From: an uncultured Pseudomonadota bacterium
Lineage (GTDB): Bacteria > Myxococcota_A > UBA796 > SXON01
Length of the DNA: 64,000 nucleotides
Direction: 5' to 3'
NCBI GenBank assembly: GCA_903921785.1
Contig: CAIXRH010000242.1
Coordinates: 38,175 to 102,174 of the forward strand
Shown here: one piece after another, positions 1 through 9,659 of the stretch
Numbering within the stretch: position 1 is the stretch's first letter
Layout: every line of letters begins with the position of its first letter
Notes under the pieces: generated by a model
Seen by the model: the letters and a program-made list of their open reading frames with translations, nothing else
Database searches by the model: none
What the model was told of the DNA's origin: nothing
Made by a program: the position numbers and the translations under genes

Positions 1-1
1 C

Positions 2-934
2 GAAGAGTGGGCGATGACCCTGCCGCTCCTCGGGCTGGCCGCGCCGGGCGGTTGGCGCCCGCGGGCGTGGGGCGTGCTCACCGGGCTCGGCGCCGCGGGC
101 GTCTTCGCGGCGGTAGCCTGGTACCTCGGCCGCGACGCCGTCGGCTACGAGACCCCGATGAACACCCAGGCGGCCGCCGTCTTCGGCCACCTGCCGCCCA
201 TCCAACGCACCTGGGCCGACTGGGACCGCTTCTACGTGTACTTCCTGAAGCCCATCAACGGCGTCGCGGCGCTCGCGCCGCTCACGCTCCTGCCGGGCCT
301 CGGGGCGTTCTTCGTCCACCTCACCACGCCCAACGGCTCGGGCATCGACGCCGATTGGCGAGGTCACATCCACCACATGGCGCCGGTCGCCACGTTCCTC
401 ATCGCCGGCGCGATCGACGGGCTCGGCGTGCTCGCGGCGCTGGTCTTTCCGATGCGGAGCCTGCCCCGGTGGCGCGCGGCGTTGGAGCTGCACAACCGGG
501 CGCCGCTCGCGGTGAAGGCGCTCCTGGTGATCGGCCTCGCCGGCGCCTTCTGGATCCACGACCCGAGCTGGCTCCGGATGCTCCGGCTCACGCCGACGCT
601 CTCGCCGGCGCTCCACGAGCCCGCCGACGCCGCGCCGGAGTGGGCCGTCGTCGCCACGCTCCCCCGGGAAGCGGTGGTGGCGACCGACCAGGACGGCGCG
701 CTGCTCGTCTCCGGGTTCACCCGGAGCTTCACCTACGGTGAGAGCCTCCCCGAGAAGTCCCGCCTCGGGCTCGCGGAGCTCGACTACCTCCTGGTGAACA
801 AGCGCGACAGCACCGTGTTCACCGAGGCCACGGCGATGGGCGGGACCGTGGTGACGGAGACCCAGCGCTACCGGCTGGTGAAGCTGCCGAAGGCGGCGCG
901 GCTGGACTCCGCCGAGGCGGTCCCCGCCGGTTGA
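2..934 (+). CDS. DUF2079-like membrane protein, C-terminal part
   Basis: The frame is open at the left edge of the window: no stop separates base 2 from the first ATG at 14, so this is the 3' part of a longer gene. Hydrophobic segments lie near visible residues 18-38, 75-95, 125-150 and 172-190, followed by a soluble tail of about 110 residues. The tail has a LPREAVVATDQDG stretch and ends with an ELDYLLVNK segment. That layout, several membrane spans and then a small soluble domain about positions shown to be 'safe', resembles DUF2079 membrane proteins of unknown function. The family match is from memory and moderate. It is followed by 268 bases without a gene and then the convergent RNase G gene. 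Confidence 0.55.
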   Translation, partial: EEWAMTLPLLGLAAPGGWRPRAWGVLTGLGAAGVFAAVAWYLGRDAVGYETPMNTQAAAVFGHLPPIQRTWADWDRFYVYFLKPINGVAALAPLTLLPGLGAFFVHLTTPNGSGIDADWRGHIHHMAPVATFLIAGAIDGLGVLAALVFPMRSLPRWRAALELHNRAPLAVKALLVIGLAGAFWIHDPSWLRMLRLTPTLSPALHEPADAAPEWAVVATLPREAVVATDQDGALLVSGFTRSFTYGESLPEKSRLGLAELDYLLVNKRDSTVFTEATAMGGTVVTETQRYRLVKLPKAARLDSAEAVPAG

Positions 935-1160
935 GCGCCGGCAGAGTGAGGCGGGAGGTCGAAGACGTCCGCCGCGGAGAGCGTGGAGGCAGGCGGGAGG
1001 AACGCCGGGCCACCAGCATGGAACGGCGGAGAGGCCTGACGGAGCGGGTAGGTGCCCCGGCGGCCGACTCGGGAATGCGACCGCGATCGGGTCTGCCCCC
1101 TCTCTCCGCTAAACGCCCCGGCGGCGCCGCGATTGGCAACCAACCAACGCCCCGGCAAGG

Positions 1161-1188
1161 CGGACCGTGATCCGCCAATCGCCCAGAT
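1161..1188 (+). repeat. Dispersed repeat family E, copy 1
   Basis: A 28-base stretch beginning CGGACCGTGATCCG recurs at 12777-12805 with two mismatches. Its first 14 bases form an imperfect palindrome. This copy lies just behind the stop codon of the minus-strand RNase G gene. The rest of the 935-1202 gap shows nothing recognisable. Confidence 0.5.
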
Positions 1189-1202
1189 GAAAAGCCGACC
1201 CC

Positions 1203-2744
1203 CTACTTGGAGTAGACCTCGTACTTCTCCACATGGAGGTGGAGCTGCGCGCGGATGACCACCCGCTTGCCCAGCCGCGCCTCGATCGACTCGAGCACCG
1301 GGTACTCCTCGCCGTAGAGCAGGTCCGCCACGCTCGGGTGCACGTTGACGTACAACGTCTCCTTCGCGACGGCGCGCGCCGCTTCACGCTGGAGCTCCCG
1401 GAAGATGTCGTAGCAGACGGTCTGCCGCGAACGCACCGAGCCGCGCCCCTCGCACACCGGGCAGGGCTCGCTGAGGAACCGCACCACGTCCTCCTGGACG
1501 CGCTTGCGGGTCATCTGCACCAGGCCGAGCTCGCTGATCTTCAGCACGTTGGTGCGCGCCCGATCGTTCTTGAGCTCCTCCTCGAGGCCGCGGTACACCT
1601 TGTCGCGGTTCTGTTCGCGGTCCATGTCGATGAAGTCGATGATGATGATGCCGCCGATGTTGCGGAGCCGGAGTTGGTACACCACCTCCTTCACCGCCTC
1701 GAGGTTCACGCGGAGCGTCGTGTCCTCCAGCGAGGAGCTCTGACCTACGTATTTACCCGAGTTCACGTCGATCGAGACGAGCGCCTCGGTCTGGTCGATC
1801 ACCAGGTAGCCGCCGGACTTGAGCCAGACTCGACGCCCGAGCGAGCGGTTGATCTCGGTCTCGACCCCGAAGGTGTCGAAGATCGGCTCCGCGCCGCGGT
1901 AGAGGTGCACCTTCTCCTTCAGGGCGGGGGAGAATTCGTCCATGAAGGCGCAGACTTCTTCGTGAAGCTTCGCGGTGTCGACCACCATGCGCTCCACGTC
2001 GTCGTGGAAGGCATCGCGGACCATACGGAGCACGAGGCCGTGATCGATGTGCAGGGGGGCGGGGGCCTTGCGGGTCTTCGACGCGGCCTGCACCTTCTCC
2101 CAGATGCCCACCAGGTAGTTCATGTCCTGCTTGAGCGTCTGGTTGGTCTGGGTGGCGCAGACGGTGCGGACGATGAAGCCCGCGCCCTTCGGCCGGTTCT
2201 TGTCCACGAACTCGCGGAGGCGACGCCGTTCGCGATCCTTGGCGATGCGCCGGGAGATGCCTACGTGGTCCACCGTGGGCATGAACACCAGATAACGCCC
2301 CGGCAAGGTTACGTGCGTCGTGACGCGCGCACCCTTGGTGCCGATGGGGTCCTTCGCCACCTGGACCACGATCTCCTGGCCTTCGGTGAGCAGATCCTGG
2401 ATCGCCGGCTGGCCGGGACGCGGGGACTCGCGCGGGGGCGCCTCCTCGAGCACGGTGGCGTCCTCATCGACCGCCGTGGCGTCCTCGTCGTCGTCGGCGT
2501 GCTTGTGGTCGAACATCTGGGGCCAGATGTCGCCGACGTAGAGGAACGCGGCCCGATCGAGGCCGATGTCCACGAACGCGGCCTGCATGCCCGGAAGCAC
2601 GCGGACGACACGACCGAGGTAGACGTTGCCGACGTAGCCGCGGTCTACCCCGCGGTCGACATGCAGCTCGACGAGATGACCGCCCTCCATGAGGGCGACT
2701 CGGGACTCACGCCCCGTGGTGTTGACCAGGATCTCGGTAGGCAA
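1203..2744 (-). CDS. rng: Ribonuclease G (Rne/Rng family)
   Basis: This is a 513-residue endoribonuclease of the RNase E/G family, which cuts single-stranded RNA in rRNA and mRNA processing. An S1-type RNA-binding domain spans about residues 35-150. The Mg-binding catalytic core follows, with SIDVNSGKYVGQS and IIIDFIDMDREQNR carrying the two expected aspartates. The zinc-link CPVCEGRG is near residue 430. There is no long C-terminal scaffold, so it is RNase G-sized. An acidic insertion (DDDEDATAVDEDATVLEE, about 84-101) interrupts the S1 region. The start is TTG at 2744, chosen because the conserved MPTEILVN beginning follows directly and a GAGG lies six bases upstream. The frame, motifs and length leave little doubt. 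Confidence 0.95.
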   Translation of the reverse strand: MPTEILVNTTGRESRVALMEGGHLVELHVDRGVDRGYVGNVYLGRVVRVLPGMQAAFVDIGLDRAAFLYVGDIWPQMFDHKHADDDEDATAVDEDATVLEEAPPRESPRPGQPAIQDLLTEGQEIVVQVAKDPIGTKGARVTTHVTLPGRYLVFMPTVDHVGISRRIAKDRERRRLREFVDKNRPKGAGFIVRTVCATQTNQTLKQDMNYLVGIWEKVQAASKTRKAPAPLHIDHGLVLRMVRDAFHDDVERMVVDTAKLHEEVCAFMDEFSPALKEKVHLYRGAEPIFDTFGVETEINRSLGRRVWLKSGGYLVIDQTEALVSIDVNSGKYVGQSSSLEDTTLRVNLEAVKEVVYQLRLRNIGGIIIIDFIDMDREQNRDKVYRGLEEELKNDRARTNVLKISELGLVQMTRKRVQEDVVRFLSEPCPVCEGRGSVRSRQTVCYDIFRELQREAARAVAKETLYVNVHPSVADLLYGEEYPVLESIEARLGKRVVIRAQLHLHVEKYEVYSK

Positions 2745-3212
2745 AGGGCACCTCGAACGGGTGCCCGCCAGGCTGACGGAGCCGCCCCTTGACGCGCCGG
2801 ATGCGCGAGCTGCGGGGGTCGGGGGATGGTCGGAAAGGGGGCCATCTGGCTCCGCTCCCCCTGGGGCCGGCGCGAGGCGCGGCCGCGAGACAGGGGCTTG
2901 GCGGGAACCCGCGTGAACGGGTTGGGTGGAAAGAAGGGGCGGAGAGCTCCGCCTGTGGGGCTCCTAGCCTGTCCACCAGCGGGTCGCCAATTCGTCGTGC
3001 GACGAGGCGGAGGGAAAGGGGGTGGAGGTCGAGGAACGGCGTTCCGGACGGGACGGTCGGCGGTCGAGGAGCGGCCGGGGCGAGAATGGCGAGGGTTCGG
3101 CGGCGCATTGAGACGTCCGACTCTTCCTTTCTTTACCGGGCGTCGTTGGCCGCCGGGCAGCCCTCATCCGGCGCGGCACGCCACCTTCTCCCGGAGGGAG
3201 CAGGGGAGGGTT
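2745..3212. other. Intergenic region with repeats, no gene
   Basis: No coding frame here looks real. The gap lies between the start of rng and the end of the kinase gene, both on the minus strand. It contains one copy of repeat family A (3056-3105). At 3160-3213 there is a CCCTCATCCGG...CACCTTCTCCCGG...AGGG element, of a type I remember as scattered between genes in many proteobacteria. The rng promoter should lie near 2750-2900 but I see no clear boxes. Confidence 0.5.
3056..3105 (+). repeat. Dispersed repeat family A, copy 1
   Basis: The core GCGAGAATGGCG is preceded by GGCGGTCGAGGAGC. The same core and flank occur at 21531-21574, and inverted at 50401-50450 and 58621-58670. All four copies lie behind a gene's stop codon. 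This copy is the most diverged on its right side. Confidence 0.55.
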
Positions 3213-4352
3213 TCACGACCTTCCGATAACGTACAACACGTATGTGACGATCGCCACGAAGAGCGCCACGACCACAGGGACGACCCACCCGCGCCGGGAA
3301 GGCGCCGCCGAGGCGACCGCTGGCGCCGGCGTGGGTCGCTCCGCGGACTCCCCCTTCTCCGGCTCCGTGTCGTGGGCGAAGGTCTCCGCGGCGGGGCGGG
3401 CGCCGCTCGTGGAGATGGGCTCGGGGATCGGTGTCTTTCGTGCGGGAGACGCGCGCGGCGCCGCCACCCCGGGCAGCGACGTCCGCCCGGCGCCCCCGGT
3501 GAGGCTCACCCAGCGGGTGCGCCCCGCGATCACCTCGCGCAGCGTCGCCACATCCGGCACGCGCATGGTGGGATCCACGTGGAGACAAGCCTCCACCGCC
3601 ACCTGCCACCGCGCCGCCACGTCCGGGACGACGCTGTCCAGCGGCCGGAACCGCGCCCGGGTGACGTGCTGGAGCACCTCCTCCACCGTCTCCCCGGAGA
3701 ACGGCGGCACCCCGCCGACCATCTCGTAGATCATCGCGCCGAGTGACCACAGGTCGGCGCGCGCATCGACACTCCCGGCGTCCCGTGCCTGTTCGGGCGC
3801 CATGTAGGCCGCACTGCCGAGGATGAACCCGGCGCGGGTGAGCTTGGCGTCGGGCGGCTCGAACTCGGGGCGGGCGAGGCCGAAGTCGGCGACCCGGGGC
3901 GTCCAACCCCTGGCAGAGCGCTGCAAGAGCACGTTCGCCGGCTTCAGATCCCGGTGGATGAAGCCGGCGCGGTGGGCGACCTCCACGCCGTCGAGCAGGC
4001 CTGCGACCAGGGCATCGAGCTCCGCCGGGGCGAGCGGGCCCTCCGCGAGGTGGTGCTCCAGCGTGAGCCCCCCTTCAACGAGCTCCAGCACGAGGCCGGG
4101 CACCCCCTCGACCTCCACTTCGTCGAGGACGCCGAGCACGTTGGGATGCCGCAAGGCCCTCTGTATCTGGCCCTCGCGGGTGACCCGGGCGAGCAGCTCG
4201 GGGTCCCGGCTCCGGGAGACCTTCAACGCCGCAGCCGCGTCCGTCTCCAAGTGGCGCACCGCCCAGATCGTGGCCATGCCCCCCTCGGCGAGCAGCGCCT
4301 CCACCCGCCAGGGGCCGAAGCTGCGCGCCACGAGCCAGGGAACGTTCGTCAC
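3213..4352 (-). CDS. Serine/threonine protein kinase with C-terminal membrane anchor
   Basis: This 379-residue protein is a Hanks-type (PknB-like) kinase. All main motifs are present: the glycine-rich loop AEGGMATIW (22-30), the ATP lysine K44, the catalytic loop HRDLKPANV with D135, DFG at 156-158 and APEQ. The kinase domain ends near 275. A Pro/Ala/Glu-rich linker leads to one membrane span at the very C-terminus (about 354-375), so the kinase sits in the cytoplasm, tail-anchored, with no extracellular sensor domain. The start is GTG at 4352, 18 bases behind the cyclase/ATPase gene on the same strand. The two are almost certainly one transcript, so the partner may supply input or be a substrate. 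Confidence 0.93.
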   Translation of the reverse strand: MTNVPWLVARSFGPWRVEALLAEGGMATIWAVRHLETDAAAALKVSRSRDPELLARVTREGQIQRALRHPNVLGVLDEVEVEGVPGLVLELVEGGLTLEHHLAEGPLAPAELDALVAGLLDGVEVAHRAGFIHRDLKPANVLLQRSARGWTPRVADFGLARPEFEPPDAKLTRAGFILGSAAYMAPEQARDAGSVDARADLWSLGAMIYEMVGGVPPFSGETVEEVLQHVTRARFRPLDSVVPDVAARWQVAVEACLHVDPTMRVPDVATLREVIAGRTRWVSLTGGAGRTSLPGVAAPRASPARKTPIPEPISTSGARPAAETFAHDTEPEKGESAERPTPAPAVASAAPSRRGWVVPVVVALFVAIVTYVLYVIGRS

Positions 4353-4370
4353 GAGAGGGCGTAACCGCCG

Positions 4371-7300
4371 CTAGGCCGAAGCGCGGTCGACCCAGCCGCC
4401 GACCAACGCGGTGAACTCCGCGTGGCGGAGGTTGGCCAGATCGCCGTGGATCGCCTGCACCACCCCGAGGTCTCCGTCGTGGAGCGCCTGCCAGGCCGTG
4501 GCGAGCAGCCCTCCACAGCGCCACCGATCGAGCTTGCAGAGCTCCAACGCCCGCGCCGTCGCCACCGCGCGCGCCTCCGGGGCCGCGATCAGCGCGTCGA
4601 GGAGCGCGGCGCGCGAACGAGCCCTGCCGGTCACCTCGCCCGCGGCGTCCAGGTGCCGGCGGGCATGCTCCACTTCGCCGCGCCGCCACCGCACCTCCGC
4701 GAGGTCCACCTCCAGCCGCGCCGTGCGCGACTCCAGACCTGCATCCCGGAGGATCGCCCTGGCCGCAACCAGGTGTCCAAGCGCCCGCCCCGACTGCGCC
4801 GTCCGGGACTCCACGCGACCAAGCCGCCGGAGTGTTCCGGCCACGCCTTCGGGGCGTCCCTGCACCTCGCGAAGGGCGAGCGCCGTCCGGTGCGAGCTCG
4901 CCGCCTTGTCCAGCTCACCGACGATGGCCAAGGCCCCGCCGAGGAGATCGAGCGCGTCGGCGCGGCCCACCGGCTCGCCGACCTGCTGCGCCGCCCGCAA
5001 CGCTTCCTGCAAAACGGTGAGCGCTTCGGGGAACCGGTCCGCGCGAAGGAGATCGGCGCCGTAGAAGCGGAGGGCGCGCGCCCGGTCTTCAAGGGTGCCC
5101 GCCGCGGCCAGCGCCTGCGCATGCGCCTCTCCGGCCGACGGGTCACCGAGCAGCGAGAGCGCGCGCGCCCGAACGGCCGCCGCCATCGCACCCGGCGCCG
5201 TGAGCACGGCCGAGAGCGCCTCCCGGGCGAACCCCGCCGCGACCAACGCCGCCGCCACCTCCACGGTGAGCCCCGGATCGCCGATGTTCCGGAACGCTTC
5301 GAGCGCGAGATCCGCGCGACCCAGCGCGAGCATCGCGTCGCCCAATGCGCGCTGGACCTCGGGGAGCGCGTCCGGATGATGCTGACGGGCGATGCGCGCC
5401 GCCTGCTCCGAGTGAGAGAGGGCCAGGCGAGGGCGCCCGTGCGCCAGCGCGCGCCGGGACGCTTCGACCAGCGGCCCGAGCGCGTCCGCCGGCGCATCGC
5501 TCCGGGAGAGGTGCCACGCGAGCACCTCGGGCGCGACCGGCGCCCCCGACTGCGCCCGCGCCTGGAGCACGCGCCCGACGCGGGTGTGGAGTTGCCGGCG
5601 ACGCGGCGACGTCATCCGCATGTAGGCGATCTCCCGGGTCGCTTCCCGGTCGAAGGCGACGCGGGCGCCCACGTCATCGACCACCAGGAGCCGCTGGTCG
5701 AAGAGCGTCTTCAGCCCCTCCTCGGCGCGGGGCACATCCGCGCTCAGCCGTCGGAGCAGGCCCTGGTCCATCGTTCGGCCCAGGATCGCGGCCCGTTCGA
5801 GCACCTCCCGGGCCGCGTCGTCGAGCGTGTCGATTCGGGCGGCGTACCAGGCCTCCATCGACTCGGGGAGGTCCTCCTGGCCGCGCCGGGCCGCCTCGGC
5901 CAGCGCCACGAGCTCCCGGGGGCTCCCGGCGCCGCGCTGGATGATGCGCTCGACGAGCCCTTCGTCTCCCGAGCGGTCGGCGAGCACGGTGGTGACGAGG
6001 TCGCGCGCGGCCTCGTGGGTCAGGGAGCCGAGCTCCAACGCCACGAGCCCGGGCGGAAGGGCGGTCCGGGGGCGGGCGGTGACGAGCACCCGCAGCCCGG
6101 TGCGCGGCGCGTCGTGGATGAGGCGCTGCAGGAACCCTCGGGCGTCGTCATCGGCCCACTGGATGTCCTCGACGACGAGGAGCGTGGGGCCGGCCTCCAC
6201 GAGGCCGTAGAGGAGCTGACGGAGCGCGCCGAGCACGGCGCCAAGCTGGGGCGCGCCGGAGGCGACGAACGCGTCCAGGATGGCGGTGGCCCGGTCGTCC
6301 ATCCCCGGGAGCCCCCGGAGGGCGGCCTGGAGCGCCATCCGGGTGGGCGCTTCGCCGCCGAGTCGACGGATCGCGCCGACGAACGGGGAGAGCGGCCGGA
6401 CCGCGCCGTGATCACGGCACGTCGCCCGGAGCACCCGCCACGAGGAGTTTCGTGCCGCCCACTCCTGCCACAGGTACCGCTTCCCCTGCCCCGCCGCTCC
6501 CACGATCGCGGCGGGCTGGTTGGCGTCGAGCAGCGCGTCGAGCTGGGCGATCTCGCGGCGGCGCGGGTAGGTCGGATCGGCGGTTTCGCGGCGGATGGCG
6601 CGCAGGCCGAGGACCCGTCGGACCGCGATCGGGCGCGACTTTCCGCGCACCGTCACCGCCCGCGCCGGCCCGGCCTGGGCTTCGCGCACCGACTCGACCA
6701 ACGCCGCCGTCGCCACCAACTCGTTCGCATGTGCCTCGTTGAGCAGGCGGTACGCCACGTTCACCGAGTCGCCGATCACATCCCAGGCCAGCCGGGTGCC
6801 GTCGCCGAGCACGAGGGTGAGGACGGGCCCCTCAGCCAAGGCCAACTTCACCCCCACCCCCTCGGTGTCCACGAGGCGGTCGCGGCAGGCCACGGCGAAG
6901 CTCAGCGCGCGAAGTCGGTCGTCTTCGCCGGCCGTGGGCACGCCGGAGAGGGCGAGCGCGACGAGCTGATCGCCCTCGGCCCGGACCTTCAGGAGCACGA
7001 GGTTGTGGGCCTCGGCCTCCTCGGCGATCGTGCGGTAGGCCACGGCGGAGGCGTTGAGGGGCACGGAGGCGAAGACCGCGACCACCCGTCGGTGCACCGG
7101 CGGCGGCGGAGTCAGCCCCCGGAGCGCGGGTGGGATGAACTTCACCAGCTCGGACTCCGGCGCGCTGGTGAGCGGACCCTCAGACTGCCCCGGCTCGTCG
7201 TAGTCCAGGGCGATCGCGGCGGAGTCGGACTCCAGCTGCTCCAGCGCGGCGAGCGCGGGGCCGTGGAGCAGCTCGTGGCGTTGTTCACCGCCGCCGAGCT

Positions 7301-7703
7301 GAAGGCCGCGGACCTGCCCACTGGCGATGTGGGCATGCAGCGACGGACGGACCGCGAGGATGTCGTCCATCGCGCGGTGCGCGCGGACGGTGTGCTGGGG
7401 GCCGCGGAAAAGCGCGAGGACGGCGTCGCCTTCGAGGCTGGCGAGGCTGCCGCCGTGGCGGTCCACCGCGTAGAAGATCGGCCGGAACGCCTCCTCGACG
7501 GCCTGCGCGAGGTCCTCGGCGGCGGCGCGCTCCTGCCGGCCGGCGGGATCGACCGCGAGGCGGTCGGGGCGGCTGGTGAAGTCGGGGATGTCGAGGCGAA
7601 GGAGGGTCCCCCCGAAGCGTTCCTCGGCGCCCACGGGCGGGAGCGCGGTACGGCGATCCACGAGGTGCCGTGGCAGCCACGGAGCGATGAGCAGGCCGCT
7701 CAT
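4371..7703 (-). CDS. Adenylate cyclase-like / AAA ATPase / TPR signalling protein
   Basis: This is a 1,110-residue multidomain regulator of the kind common in Myxococcota. Two class III nucleotide-cyclase homology domains come first. Domain 1 (about 30-165) keeps metal-type aspartates D38 and D41 and a GDAVLALF strand. Domain 2 (about 205-365) has GDSVNVAYRLL but its first metal aspartate region is degenerate (FASVPLN), so cyclase activity is doubtful. An AAA/STAND-type ATPase follows, with a P-loop VGAAGQGKR at 401-409, where Arg replaces the usual Ser/Thr, and Walker B LLVVEDIQWADDD. The last 450 residues are Ala-rich TPR-like helices. I chose ATG at 7703 rather than 7742 because GGAGGAGG sits ideally upstream. 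It is operonic with the kinase behind it. Confidence 0.88.
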   Translation of the reverse strand: MSGLLIAPWLPRHLVDRRTALPPVGAEERFGGTLLRLDIPDFTSRPDRLAVDPAGRQERAAAEDLAQAVEEAFRPIFYAVDRHGGSLASLEGDAVLALFRGPQHTVRAHRAMDDILAVRPSLHAHIASGQVRGLQLGGGEQRHELLHGPALAALEQLESDSAAIALDYDEPGQSEGPLTSAPESELVKFIPPALRGLTPPPPVHRRVVAVFASVPLNASAVAYRTIAEEAEAHNLVLLKVRAEGDQLVALALSGVPTAGEDDRLRALSFAVACRDRLVDTEGVGVKLALAEGPVLTLVLGDGTRLAWDVIGDSVNVAYRLLNEAHANELVATAALVESVREAQAGPARAVTVRGKSRPIAVRRVLGLRAIRRETADPTYPRRREIAQLDALLDANQPAAIVGAAGQGKRYLWQEWAARNSSWRVLRATCRDHGAVRPLSPFVGAIRRLGGEAPTRMALQAALRGLPGMDDRATAILDAFVASGAPQLGAVLGALRQLLYGLVEAGPTLLVVEDIQWADDDARGFLQRLIHDAPRTGLRVLVTARPRTALPPGLVALELGSLTHEAARDLVTTVLADRSGDEGLVERIIQRGAGSPRELVALAEAARRGQEDLPESMEAWYAARIDTLDDAAREVLERAAILGRTMDQGLLRRLSADVPRAEEGLKTLFDQRLLVVDDVGARVAFDREATREIAYMRMTSPRRRQLHTRVGRVLQARAQSGAPVAPEVLAWHLSRSDAPADALGPLVEASRRALAHGRPRLALSHSEQAARIARQHHPDALPEVQRALGDAMLALGRADLALEAFRNIGDPGLTVEVAAALVAAGFAREALSAVLTAPGAMAAAVRARALSLLGDPSAGEAHAQALAAAGTLEDRARALRFYGADLLRADRFPEALTVLQEALRAAQQVGEPVGRADALDLLGGALAIVGELDKAASSHRTALALREVQGRPEGVAGTLRRLGRVESRTAQSGRALGHLVAARAILRDAGLESRTARLEVDLAEVRWRRGEVEHARRHLDAAGEVTGRARSRAALLDALIAAPEARAVATARALELCKLDRWRCGGLLATAWQALHDGDLGVVQAIHGDLANLRHAEFTALVGGWVDRASA

Positions 7704-7910
7704 CCGCCTCCTCCCGCGGCCGCTCCAGGACCGACCACACACCGCGCTGCCGCTGACTTCAAGGGTGGTCCCCCGGCTTCCAAGCGGTTAGAGCGCCGGG
7801 CTCACGCCGGCCGCGGCGCGCCGGGACCTCGGAACCGGGTGAACGAGTCGGCGTGGACACGTTGCCAGGGTGTCATCCCGGCCCCGTGAGCGCAACCCCG
7901 CGGAGAAACC

Positions 7911-9659
7911 TTGACGCTGCACGAACTGCTCCTCGCTCAGAACGTGGCCGAGTTCAACGCTCGCCGCGGCCAGCGCGTCACGCTCGACCTGTTCGCCGCC
8001 GACCTCGCGAACCTCGTGCTTCCCGGGGTCGACCTCTCCGGCGCCAACCTCGAGAAGGCCGACTTCTCGTCCGCCGACCTCTCGGGCGCCAACCTCAGCA
8101 AGGCCACGCTCGTGGGGGCCGACTTCACCGGCGCGAAGCTCCCGCGAGCCATCGCGATCAAGGCGCGCTTGCGCGAGGCCTACCTCGGTGGAGCCGACCT
8201 GTGTGAGGCGGAGCTCTCGGGCGCCGATCTGAGCGAGGCCGATCTGAGCGCCGCGAATGTGGGGCGCGCGCGCCTCGGTGGCGCGCGGCTGCGCGAGGTG
8301 AGCGCTCGCCACGCTTCGTTCGACGCCGCCGAGATGTCCGAGGCCAAGCTCGCCGGGGCCGACCTTCGGGACGCCGAGTTCGTCGGCACCACGCTCCGCG
8401 AGGCCGATCTGAGCCGCGCCACGCTCGACGGCGCCACCTTCGAGGACGCCGACCTCTCCGGCGCCCGCCTCACCGGCGCTTCGCTCAAGGGCGCCCGCCT
8501 CTTCGGCACCCGCTTCGCCGGCGCCGACCTGAGCGCGGCCGACCTCACCGGCGCCCAGGTGGACGACCACACCGACTTCTCCGGCGCCGACCTCACCGAC
8601 GCCGTGATGGACGCCGAGCTCACCGAGCGGCTCCGCGGCGGCCCCGCCCGGATCGTCCCGGCGAACACCGCGGTGGAGCTCCACATCGACGAGCCCTGGG
8701 TGGCCCAGTCCGGCAACCACGTGGCCGTCCTCTGGTTCAACGCCGAGGATGAAGCCGACGAAGTGCTGCGGGTGGCCGTGCGCGAGATCGGCGGCGATCC
8801 CGCGGGCGCCGCGGCGGAGATCCCCGTTCCCTCCGCGCAGGTGGTCGCCAAGCTCGTCCTCCCCGCGCCCGACGGGTTCCGTGCCGTGCTGCTGGTCGAC
8901 AAGCCGGGTGGAATGGACGTGACGGTGTTCGAGATCGGCCTCGACGGCGTGCCCGGCCCGGGTCGGTCGTTCCGCCTCGGCTACACCCTCACCGCGCTGC
9001 CGGTGGTCGTCCCCGATGGCGACGGCTTCCTCCTCCACGGCCTCGGCCGCGGCATGCTCAGCGTGCACCGCTGGTCCCCCGAGGGGCTCACCGAGCGGAT
9101 GCGGGCGCCCGCGAGCACCTTCCGGGGGTTCCCCGATCGGTTCTCTCCGGTCATCTTCACCAAGGGCGGCACGGTCACCGCGGTGGAGGCCGACGGCATC
9201 GGCCGCCTCCTCACGGCACCGCCAGGCTTCCCTGGTCGGCTCCAGGCCGCCTGCGCCCTGCGGGAGGAGCTCATCGCCCTCGCCTGGGTCACCAAGGAAG
9301 AGAAGGGCCTGCGCGTGCAGCGCCTCGGCGCGGACACCGAGCCCCACCGCCTCGACGCGACGCACCCCATCGGCTCGGTCGACCTCAAGGCGGTCGAGGG
9401 CGGGTGGTGGCTGGCGTGGATGCGCGAGCCGGTCGCGGACCGCGACATCCCCGTGCCCATGGCCCTGTTCGTGCCCGAGAGCGGGAGCATCGGCAAGCCG
9501 ATCACGCTGCTTGGCGCAAAGGACGCGGACGATCTGGAAGACCTGCGCTTCGTGCTCGGCGATGGCCCGCCGCGCCTCGCCGCCGTCACCCTCGAAGAGA
9601 CCCTGGTGGTCATCGAGATCGGCAAGACCGAGGGGCGCGTCGTCGCGCGGGTGAGCTGA
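7911..9659 (+). CDS. Pentapeptide-repeat protein with C-terminal propeller-like domain
   Basis: The protein has 582 residues. Residues 30-235 are an almost unbroken run of A(D/N)LXX pentapeptides (for example ADLSG, ANLEK, ADLSE), which fold into a right-handed quadrilateral beta-helix. Residues 245-582 have no repeat of this kind. They read as beta-rich segments with recurring Gly/Asp turns, like a WD/sialidase-type propeller, but I do not recognise a family. The start is TTG at 7911, with CGGAGAAA seven bases ahead; no other in-frame start fits. There is no signal peptide, so it is likely cytoplasmic. The following lipase gene overlaps its stop (TGATG), so the two are co-translated. A specific function cannot be given. 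Confidence 0.85.
   Translation: MTLHELLLAQNVAEFNARRGQRVTLDLFAADLANLVLPGVDLSGANLEKADFSSADLSGANLSKATLVGADFTGAKLPRAIAIKARLREAYLGGADLCEAELSGADLSEADLSAANVGRARLGGARLREVSARHASFDAAEMSEAKLAGADLRDAEFVGTTLREADLSRATLDGATFEDADLSGARLTGASLKGARLFGTRFAGADLSAADLTGAQVDDHTDFSGADLTDAVMDAELTERLRGGPARIVPANTAVELHIDEPWVAQSGNHVAVLWFNAEDEADEVLRVAVREIGGDPAGAAAEIPVPSAQVVAKLVLPAPDGFRAVLLVDKPGGMDVTVFEIGLDGVPGPGRSFRLGYTLTALPVVVPDGDGFLLHGLGRGMLSVHRWSPEGLTERMRAPASTFRGFPDRFSPVIFTKGGTVTAVEADGIGRLLTAPPGFPGRLQAACALREELIALAWVTKEEKGLRVQRLGADTEPHRLDATHPIGSVDLKAVEGGWWLAWMREPVADRDIPVPMALFVPESGSIGKPITLLGAKDADDLEDLRFVLGDGPPRLAAVTLEETLVVIEIGKTEGRVVARVS

Noticed and set aside
4422..7889. Long open frame of 1,155 codons on the plus strand
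   Set aside because: It is opposite the cyclase/ATPase gene, has His/Arg/Glu-rich low-complexity sequence without domains, and is a by-product of high G+C codon use.
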